The notes under the pieces are model-generated. The model was given only the letters and a program-made list of their open reading frames with translations, was not told where the DNA came from and did no database searches. This document shows positions 57,901-64,000 of a stretch of 64,000 nt of DNA, piece after piece. Source of the stretch: Arbacia lixula. Taxonomy: Eukaryota; Echinodermata; Echinoidea; Arbacioida; Arbaciidae. The stretch is taken from contig OZ022597.1 of assembly GCA_963669155.1 (NCBI GenBank), positions 9,065,250-9,129,249 on the forward strand. Direction: 5' to 3'. Position numbers and translations under genes: made by a program. Position 1 is the stretch's first letter. Each line of letters opens with the position of its first letter.

Positions 57901-60900
57901 ATTCACAATTTGAAACTGATACGTAGTGTAAAATTCATATAATGCACATAAACAACGTCTGATTAATAGTCTTTACCTCAGGCTCTTAGCAGTCTGTGTT
58001 GAAATATCTGCTTTATTGATTAATCTGTTTATTAAATTATAAAATGCATTATGAAAAAAAATTGTTCTATGGAAGGAATCATCTCCAAAGGTTGGAAGTT
58101 ACTCATAAAATTAAGATTTCACACACGCATAATAACGACATAGATACTGTAACAAAGACTAAAACTTTTTTCGTAGTACGAAAAAAGTCGGTTTGAAATT
58201 TAACGGCTGAAATTTTTTACATAATACAGAAAGCTTCATCATGCTATATTCTTAGAAACGGTCTTGAATCACACTTTCTTCAATTTAGGATCGTGATAGA
58301 CGATTTTAAATTTTAAGCTTGCAAAAGGGACGGACAATCTTTAATCCCCAAACTTGCGCTGGACTCCAAAGATAGGTTTTCGCCTTGCAAAATGATTGCG
58401 TGAAGCGTTCAGGAGTGGGGATCTGAAATTTTGTCTATTGTCTGTATGACAGATTACGCGCTGATCAGTATTTGAATGAAAAAAAAGCCAGCTTGCATAC
58501 TCACATACATGTGTGATCAGTAATGAATGGGTTAAGGTCACGTGGCTGCCGCGATCGTGATTTTTTTTTTCTTTTTTTCTTTCCCAGATCCTCCCCATAC
58601 TGCTGTCTCGACTCGGTCCCTGTCGCCGTGGCGACGGAGGCGGGGACTCGGAGGAGCAGGATCTGCCGTGGGGGCTGGTCCTTGAGTGCCAGACCGAGCT
58701 CTTCCGGTGCCTGGCTGGTTACCTGAAGAGGGACCACGCCCCTGTCGTGTGGAAGGCCCTTCTGGTAAGTGCGTCCACAGGACTTAAAGGGATAGTCACC
58801 CTGAAATTATGTTGGTTTCAATAAAAGGAGAGACATGAAAGAAACAATTAGTGAAGGTTTGACCAAAATCCGTCAAAGGATAAGAAAGTTGCGATCTTTT
58901 GGAATTTCAATTTTGTGACGCCACATGCACTGTGCTCTCCAATATGTTATGTTCAGAATAATCCCATAAATTGCTCTTTTTCTGTTTTTGACAACGGAAT
59001 TATATTTTTTTCATACAGGTACATTTTCTAATAAGGTATCTGTAATAACATGTATGTATCAAATGCACAGGTAAAATGATGCAATTTTTTTTTAGAAAAT
59101 GCACATTTTCGAAAAAAAATGTACACAACATAGTATGGTAGAAAACCTCGCATGTGACGTCACCAAATCACAAATTTTAAGAGATCAAAGCTTTCTTATC
59201 CTTTGATGGATTTTCATCAAACCTTCATTAATAATGTTTCTTTCACGTGTCTCCTTTTATTAAAACCAAAATAATATCAGGGTGAACTATATCTTTAAGC
59301 CCTTTTAGTCCTGACAGTGGAAGCTATATGCAACACGTGCAATACTACAATAGTAATAATATGATATTTATGCGCGCTATACACCAGAGGTACCATAGCG
59401 CTTATAATCTTTGGATCATACAATATCAATTAAAAAGGAATAGAACAAGTTTACTAAGAAAATGTTCTGAAGTATGTCTTTAAAAGGACTTCAAAAACAT
59501 GAGATCGCCACTAACTTAGTTTTGCAGATCTTCAGGGTGGGACAGTGCCGGCACTGGGGTGCTGAACGCCGTCGATTGCAGTGCCCTTCATAAACGATAT
59601 CGCACCACAAAAGCTCTGTTGTATGTCCCTTTAATTGTTTCTTAAAAGTTTCTAATGAGGAACTATTCCATGTTTTTAGATGGTGATATACATATACTTT
59701 TGTACCCAAATAAAGACTGCTTTGAGGGACATGGTTAAAATTGTAAGCACTAGATGATCTAAAAAGAACCCCATAAAACACCTAATTTATTGTTATAACA
59801 CCGACTATTATTGTTTGAACATGTAAAACTAGTGCTATGACACCTAAAACTATTGGTATTACACCTAAAAAATTTTTTTTTATAACACATACAACTATTG
59901 TTTTAACCCTTAAAACTATTGTTACAACACTGTAAACTATTGTTTTAACACGTAGTTCTATTATTTTACGACTTGTACATGTAGGTTGAGATGGCCTTTC
60001 TTCAGGAGAAGCTTGCATCCACTACGAACGCTCTGACCGCAGAAGCTCTTGCTGACCAGCTACAGAGCTTGGTTCAACTTCTTGACCAGCTGACGTCGTG
60101 GGGGAGTGGTAGCTTAATTGCTGACTCACAGGGCCTCTGTGAGGTACAAATGGGGTGGTAGAGGTCAAGGGGTTGTGGGGGGAGGCAGGGGGTGATCAGG
60201 GGGGGGGGGGGATTATAATAATTCAAGTCAATGTACGGTTGGGCCTGAGATCAACGTCACAGTTGATTGCAATTTATTGCAGTCAGACTGCAGTCAATAT
60301 ATGGAGCTGAATGCATTTTATTGCAGTCATTGTGCATTTGATCTCAGACTCCACTGTAATAGAGTACCAAAGGGGTGTTGTCATATCCATTGTTACGCCG
60401 CCTGCTGGTTCCAAACAGAATCACTCAACTGAGGCATTCACTGGTCCACATAGTCTAGCGGGGTAGTATAGGGCCCTCCCAATGGGTGTCCTTGCTCTGA
60501 TCACCGATGTTTGCTCTACCCACATAGTTCAGGACCAGTTGTCTGTATAGCCTAGAGACTGGAGATCGCTGTGTGCTATGGTCTGCACCGGTCCGCTCCA
60601 CAGTGCATGCGTTCAATGGGAGCATTGCCCGCAACACACGCTGACAGGAACAATACGGTTATGAATATAGACTATGCTTGCTGCTTTTCCAACGTAAACA
60701 AGGATAGTTTTTCACTTTTCCTCAAAAAATTGTGAAGGTATAACTATGAGATGTCATACACCTGATTGTTAGGGTATACTGCTGATTCCTGATGAGTTTC
60801 ATGACTTTTGCAATGAGACACTCTGTCCTTTATTCATAATTCTTTTGTTGACGTGCATTTTTCTAATAGATGAAATGAATGATATATTTTCTGACTTTAA

Positions 60901-63659
60901 CATGCATCTCCTTATTTTGCTTCTTCCAGGCAACTATAGAGGCCATTAAGCAGCAATCTCTACCTGAATCACATGGGAAGACGCTGCTATCTCTAGCCTC
61001 TAGTCTGCTGCATGCCTGTCATGGCGACATCGCCCACAATCATATCACACAGCTCATCCAAGCGGTAATATTCAGTCGGGCCTGAGGTCAACGTCACAGC
61101 TGATTGCAATCTATTGCAGTCAGATTGCAGTCAATGTATGGAGCTGATTGCACTTGATTGCATTCACTGTGCATTTGATCTCAGCCTCCACTGTTTATAT
61201 TGAAAAGAAGGAAACTAAAGATATGAACACAATTCTGCAGCTTTAATTTTCAGTCTGTAATTGTCATTTCACATGTAGTACATAACCTAAGTTTACACAG
61301 GTGAATTACCACCATGTTTGTTTACATGTGTCTAAAATATTACTTATATGTATTGCATTGTAATGTTATTGTGCTGGTGGAAAGCAAGTTTCCATGATTT
61401 TGGACTGAATAGAATATCTTTTATCTTGTAAAAGTCCCATGCCCTCTCTAGTTAGTGGTAAAACAGTTGCAACACTAGGATAGGATGATTAGACGCCAAT
61501 TCCCATCAGGATTAAGAGCAACACTTCTCTCTTTGTATTTGATCTAATTGTGTGCACGAATGTGTAACAAGCTATCCGAGTCATGTCATGTCCCTTACAC
61601 TGGCATTGCCCATGAATATTGACTGTATCGGCTACTGAGTGGGTAAACACGCTCATACTTCAACCCTTTTCTGAAAGGAAGGGGAAGGTGGTCAAAATCC
61701 ACAACTGAAACCCAAACTCTGCAAATCATGACATGCCGTTTCATAACTTCTTCTTTTGAAGTATCTACCAACCTTTGAGCCCAAGTTTGCATAAATCAGA
61801 CACTATTGTATTCAATAGACTTATATATGGATCAATTTGTAATTTGCTCTTTTGTCTCATTTTCTGTTGTGAAAATACAGGTGTTCCACAGCAAGTACAG
61901 TAGCAAGCTGATCTTAGACTTCAGTAGATCAGTGTTCGATATTGCAGGCTTTGAGCAGGTATGTAAAGTATTACACCATTGTGTATAGTATTAGTTCAAA
62001 CCCAAAGTACAGGGTAGAACTAGTACTGATTATGGGCCTTGTAATGGAAGCAGGTCAGGATGTCATTGTACTGTAATCTATAAACATTTGTACATGTACT
62101 TTTGTGATGATTCCTTGCTGGTATCCTGTAATCAAACAAGAAAAGGTCCTAAAGTACATGAGAAACTGATTAAAGGTAAGGGGTAGTAATGTCAGAATGA
62201 GCTGTAATCATTTTATGCGTGTATGGTTGATTTCACAGGGTTGGCGCAAGTTTTGTGACATACTACAACTCCAAATCCATATCTTTTTCAAACCAGGCAA
62301 ATATAGTCCAATAAATAGCATGAGCAAAAAAATGACCATGGCATATTGCACTTTGACTTCTGAAAATTTCTTGTCCATATAAAAACAATATGATGTCCAT
62401 GTAATGGTGGTAGATTTTTGTATGCCTGTTGCTTCAAATCCATACACGATTTCCGATTTTAATGTCTATTACTGAGAAAAGAGGGCAATTTTTCATTGAC
62501 AGTTCAAAACTTAACCACATCTGAATTGATCTTCATGGTGAACTGCAAATGTTGATACCTCCATTACATGGACATTGCATGAAAACTTTGCCCCAACCCC
62601 ATGAAATGACCCATATACAAAGTAAAGTTTGCTTCCCTTCTTTCCAGGGATTTTCAAGGCTTCGTAATTTCAGGGTTAGGAGTTAACAGACCCCACATCT
62701 TGATTATGCTCCATCTGACATCAATGTTTTTTTTTACAAGTACATTTATGTCAAGCACAAATCTGACAGAACAACATGTTCTCTAGCATAAAGGGTTACA
62801 CAAGTACTGCTTTCTCCTTTCTCCCATAACCAGGATGTCCTCTCCTCACTGTGTGAGTTCTGTCACTCCAAGATGGCAGAGGGCGACCCCGTTGCCATGG
62901 ACGCCATCTTGTTTACGCTGACCGATCTTGTGGTTACCAAGCAACCGAGGGTGGAGGTCGGGTCCGATGTGGTCGATTACAGGCGGTATGTTCTCGACTT
63001 CAGCAGGCAGCTGCAAATTAGGTAAAGGGCCATGGATTTTTTTTCTTGAATTGGTTGTTATATTCAGCGTAGCGCGCATACCCTCGGTCAGTGAAAGCTC
63101 ATTGGCTGTCGCCACTTGATGGCTAGTTACAATAATTGAAAACCTTTATGCAACATGGCCCTGGATGCGATATAACCTGATACAATTTTTTAGAATTAAA
63201 AGCATTGGGACAAAGTACCAGAAATATGAGGTTTGTGGCTATGACTTCTGATATCAAGCATTACAAATGGTACAAGATATAGTAGATGAAATAGCATACA
63301 TTTTGGCACAAGATGAAACCATTTGGTAACAGAAAACATAGTGTTGCCAATTTGGCAGCAAATAATGCTCAGTTTTTCTTAAAAAAAGCCTTTGTCATTA
63401 ATGAGTTTGGAATAAACGGGTAGGCAGGCAGGCTTATTCATGATATGGTTTAATACATCTAGTCATCTTTGTGTCATTGTTTCCGCTTTATTTTCAGTCG
63501 TGCCAAGATTAAGAAGACCAAGAAGAAGAAGCAGACGGGTACGGCAGATAGTATACCCAGCTTCCTCATATCTCAGCTGGGAGAATTTCTGGAACATCCT
63601 ACTAAAGAAGGTCAGATGCAGAGACTATGGGCATCGCTAGTATGCATCCCACATACCAG
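43915..63659 (+). CDS. UTP20: UTP20 (DRIM), N-terminal 13 exons; gene continues past the window
   Basis: UTP20 is a very large HEAT-repeat protein of the nucleolar small-subunit processome, needed for processing the 18S rRNA precursor. Thirteen plus-strand exons join in phase: 43915-43968, 48163-48243, 50106-50172, 52031-52163, 53011-53199, 55479-55623, 57115-57192, 58588-58764, 59985-60143, 60930-61064, 61881-61958, 62834-63021 and 63498-63659. They total 1646 nt, about 549 codons of an expected 2700-2800. All introns begin GT and end AG. The order of blocks follows vertebrate UTP20 from the first residue on: SEQIARINIDVVHV, EGLEKWREFN, LVVQLARDLQTDFYPHF, RRFAAESFAFLMRKV, VRHQTHSCT, SRLGPC and WASLVCIPHT. 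No stop or frameshift was found, so the gene appears functional. Confidence 0.93.
44385..45300. mobile_element. Miniature element with telomere-like core, long copy
   Basis: The inverted ends are TACAATAGGGGACCAGG and CCTGGTCCCCTATTGTA. The interior has CCCTAAACCTAACCCTGACC (44431 on) and CCCTAACCCTAACCC near 44480. It lies in UTP20 intron 1. A further fragment of the family (CCCTAAACCTAACCCTGACC) is at 45451-45487. Confidence 0.75.
46090..46836. mobile_element. hAT-like miniature element, first of two
   Basis: It begins CAGGGAGGTGTTATGGAAGG and ends TCCTTCCTAACACATCCCTG. A CTAGAGC direct repeat lies beside each end, consistent with an 8-bp target duplication. Non-coding, in UTP20 intron 1. 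Confidence 0.75.
46988..47717. mobile_element. hAT-like miniature element, second copy
   Basis: It begins CAGGGATGTGTTATGGAAGG and ends TCCTTCCTATAACACTTCCCTG. It is collinear with the first copy along its whole length. Flanks GTCCTAC and GTCCACC are an imperfect duplication. Confidence 0.75.
48163..48243 (+). CDS. UTP20: UTP20 exon 2
   Basis: 27 codons, FQTFSEQIARINIDVVHV onwards, corresponding to the FLTFAERLGNVNIDIIH segment of human UTP20. Acceptor TTCTCTTTACAG, donor GTAACA. Confidence 0.9.
48850..48898. repeat. (GA)n microsatellite
   Basis: About 24 uninterrupted GA repeats in UTP20 intron 2, just upstream of a TA-flanked miniature element. Confidence 0.97.
48906..49135. mobile_element. 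TA-flanked palindromic miniature element
   Basis: Same family as 38069-38288. The arms contain GGAATTGGCATAGGGAAAGG and CAGTTCAGC. The right end is GAGCTGTTGTG followed by TA. A one-armed relative is at 49541-49623. Confidence 0.75.
49541..49623. repeat. One-armed copy of the TA-flanked element
   Basis: Only the right arm is present, from AATATACCACGGTTTAAAA to GAGCTGGAGTGTA. Confidence 0.75.
50106..50172 (+). CDS. UTP20: UTP20 exon 3
   Basis: It encodes DADSFFAEGLEKWREFNC and ends one base into a codon before GTAAGT. Confidence 0.92.
50721..51180. repeat. Three-copy tandem array, period about 124 bp, interrupted by a miniature element
   Basis: Units start at 50721, 50846 and 50969. Each has AGTACATACTG, CTCTTTTTCT, GCTGGGAAAAGG and CTAGAGAGCT. 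Unit 3 is split by the element at 51055-51162. Confidence 0.88.
51055..51162. mobile_element. GGGCCATATTCATGA miniature element
   Basis: Inverted ends GGGCCATATTCATGA and TCATGAATATGGGCCC, with a nearly palindromic interior (AGCCTAGTTAG and AACTAGGCTAG). Its insertion point is revealed by the two uninterrupted neighbouring tandem units. Confidence 0.8.
51551..51730. repeat. Three identical 60-bp tandem units
   Basis: Units 51551-51610, 51611-51670 and 51671-51730 show no differences by eye. They lie in UTP20 intron 3. The lack of divergence suggests recent expansion or an assembly effect. Confidence 0.97.
52031..52163 (+). CDS. UTP20: UTP20 exon 4
   Basis: It encodes VNFSHEISGHVQSFAQLV to SLAYIPLLE/D, followed by GTGAGT. 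The last codon is split and completed as Asp by exon 5. Confidence 0.93.
52208..52365. mobile_element. GGGCCCGTAACATAAAG miniature element in UTP20 intron 4
   Basis: It runs from GGGCCCGTAACATAAAGC to CCTTTATGTTCTTGGGCCC. Relative of 1226-1380. Shared interior words are TTCTGATTGGTTAC and TTTTGCGATTGATTG. Confidence 0.75.
52385..52823. mobile_element. Inverted-repeat element, CGGGGTGTCCCATTT ends
   Basis: The left end ACGGGGTGTCCCATTTAC mirrors the right end GCAAAAGGGACACCCTGT. The interior contains GAACGCATGCACTGTGGAGC. A partial inverted copy lies at 60535-60826 in another UTP20 intron. Confidence 0.65.
53011..53199 (+). CDS. UTP20: UTP20 exon 5
   Basis: It encodes LVVQLARDLQTDFYPHFREF and DTQDTEQIEGAFQCLGYLF to DIQDVY. 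This is the most conserved stretch seen here. Confidence 0.95.
53230..53512. repeat. Degraded relative of the 58788-59294 element
   Basis: Shared words in order include AATTGCCCTTTTTCTGTGTTT and AAATGCACAGGTAAAATGA. One end adjoins the TTAA of the next element. Confidence 0.5.
53518..53933. mobile_element. TTAA miniature element, diverged AGATAGCCAGTCCC family
   Basis: It starts AGGTAGCCCGTCTCTTTTGC and ends AAAGGGACGGCCTTCT, with TTAA at 53514-53517 and 53934-53937. It lies in UTP20 intron 5. Confidence 0.75.
54317..54446. repeat. Three-copy 42-bp tandem repeat
   Basis: CCTATGCATTGAAGTCATCA followed by ATAAAGCCTGAACAAAGCAT recurs three times in UTP20 intron 5. Open frames here come from the repeat. 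Confidence 0.9.
55191..55215. repeat. Poly-C tract
   Basis: About 25 consecutive C in UTP20 intron 5. Length is probably variable. Confidence 0.95.
55479..55623 (+). CDS. UTP20: UTP20 exon 6
   Basis: It encodes SMYSPLLNDDQKAHVRRF, AAESFAFLMRKV and TLKLNPQ. Acceptor TTTTTCAG, donor GTTGGT. Confidence 0.95.
57115..57192 (+). CDS. UTP20: UTP20 exon 7
   Basis: 26 codons, QAKGLGNLFFDMFKGVRH to SCTEK, matching VGQLLFEMCKGVRNMFHSCT in the human protein. Confidence 0.92.
57819..58340. mobile_element. TTAA miniature element, AGACAGCCAGTCCC family, intact ends
   Basis: AGACAGCCAGTCCCTTTT to AAAAGGGACGGACAATCT, with TTAA at 57815-57818 and 58341-58344. Collinear with 11201-11740 over its whole length. 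It lies in UTP20 intron 7. Confidence 0.88.
58588..58764 (+). CDS. UTP20: UTP20 exon 8
   Basis: 59 codons from ILPILLSRLGPCRRGDGG to APVVWKALL. GC-rich compared with the flanking introns. Donor GTAAGT. Confidence 0.9.
58788..59294. mobile_element. TTAA miniature element with 130-bp arms
   Basis: It begins AGGGATAGTCACCCTGA and ends TCAGGGTGAACTATATCT, with TTAA at 58784-58787 and 59295-59298. The arms contain AAAGGAGA(G/C)AC(A/G)TGAAAG and CAAAGGATAAGAAAG. It starts 20 bp after the UTP20 exon 8 donor. Confidence 0.87.
59985..60143 (+). CDS. UTP20: UTP20 exon 9
   Basis: 53 codons, VEMAFLQEKLASTTNALT to SQGLCE. Helical in character and poorly conserved. Placed by phase and order. The acceptor is preceded by few pyrimidines. 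Confidence 0.85.
60236..60357. repeat. Short dispersed repeat GGGCCTGAGATCAACG, copy 1
   Basis: About 120 bp with weakly inverted ends (GCCTGAGATCAA and TTTGATCTCAGACTCC). A second copy in the next intron is at 61078-61192. Confidence 0.8.
60535..60826. repeat. Partial inverted copy of the 52385-52823 element
   Basis: Reading on the minus strand it has CATGACTTTTG-type end sequence, AACTATCCTTGTTTA and CCATTGAACGCATGCACTG, in the same order as the element in intron 4. Confidence 0.7.
60930..61064 (+). CDS. UTP20: UTP20 exon 10
   Basis: 45 codons, ATIEAIKQQSLPESHGKT to HNHITQLIQA. Donor GTAATA. A dispersed repeat begins about 14 bp downstream. Confidence 0.88.
61078..61192. repeat. Short dispersed repeat GGGCCTGAGGTCAACG, copy 2
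   Basis: Nearly the same sequence as 60236-60357, starting 14 bp after UTP20 exon 10. Confidence 0.8.
61881..61958 (+). CDS. UTP20: UTP20 exon 11
   Basis: 26 codons, VFHSKYSSKLILDFSRSV to GFEQ, corresponding to the ESRFEKRLIFSFSEVMF segment of human UTP20. Confidence 0.92.
62834..63021 (+). CDS. UTP20: UTP20 exon 12
   Basis: It encodes DVLSSLCEFCHSKMAEGD to YVLDFSRQLQI and ends two bases into a codon before GTAAAG. A miniature element starts five bases after the exon. Confidence 0.92.
63027..63162. mobile_element. GGGCCATG miniature element next to UTP20 exon 12 donor
   Basis: Starts GGGCCATGGATT and ends CCTTTATGCAACATGGCCCT. It resembles the GGGCCC-ended families in design, though the interior differs. 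Confidence 0.55.
63498..63659 (+). CDS. UTP20: UTP20 exon 13
   Basis: It encodes a lysine-rich stretch AKIKKTKKKKQTG, then SFLISQLGEFLEHP and MQRLWASLVCIPHT. The donor GTAAGG leaves two bases. Later exons lie beyond the window. Confidence 0.93.
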
Positions 63660-64000
63660 GTAAGGGACATGGAAAAGTGTAGCCCTATGAGCTATTGAAA
63701 AACGCATCAACGTTTTGGTTTGGTAAGTAAAATCCTTTAGCCAGCGTGACAGGCATATTTTATGTCTTGTTGAGGTTGTTTTCTGTGCCAAAATCAGTGA
63801 TTTAGATGGGTAGGATATATTTTCTATGAACTTTGCTGGTTTAAAAATAATCTCATCCCTTATTATGAATCTTGTCGCTATCGATATTAAGCCATGTTGC
63901 TATTGATATCAAGCCCCTTACAAACTGTATATGGGCGCCTGATATCAATAGCGGCAGCAACGTTTTGAAACTTGCAAAAGTTAGCGTGCAAAAATATACC

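Overview
This is invertebrate animal nuclear DNA: AT-rich, intron-rich and dominated by non-coding sequence and transposable elements. It carries exons of two conserved animal genes. The organism is most likely a marine deuterostome, with an echinoderm the best guess. That rests on the Gmr1-type LTR retrotransposon (a lineage known from deuterostomes), the frequent ACATGTAC-type words and the many small foldback elements. No marker fixes the species.

Layout. (1) Positions 788-32336, minus strand: a FUT8-like alpha-1,6-fucosyltransferase gene. Six exons were found with matching intron phases. Exon 1, a type II signal anchor, lies at 32198-32336, about 26 kb upstream of the next exon. The 3' end runs off the left edge. 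(2) The proposed first intron (6156-32197) holds a decayed LTR retrotransposon (12453-19457) with a 5-bp target duplication and a nested tRNA-derived SINE, a LINE reverse transcriptase ORF (25105-26892, minus), and many miniature elements and minisatellites. (3) The roughly 11.6 kb between the two divergent genes holds a 240-bp-period satellite (34.0-35.0 kb) and a 6.6-kb element (35815-42414) with 13-bp terminal inverted repeats and CCATTG-type satellite next to both ends. A related repeat at 28.1-28.3 kb shows what the site looks like without it. (4) Positions 43915-63659, plus strand: the first 13 coding exons of UTP20 (DRIM), encoding about 549 N-terminal residues. The gene continues past the right edge, and its introns carry more miniature elements and tandem repeats.

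The two genes have unrelated roles: Golgi core fucosylation of N-glycans, and nucleolar assembly of the small ribosomal subunit. They lie head to head. Much of the remaining sequence is a record of transposition, several times with the unoccupied site preserved in a duplicate inside this same window. At least nine miniature elements end at TTAA, as Kolobok or piggyBac insertions do.

No rRNA gene, standard tRNA gene, CRISPR array or bacterial-type operon was seen. All exon models were read by eye and are not backed by transcripts.
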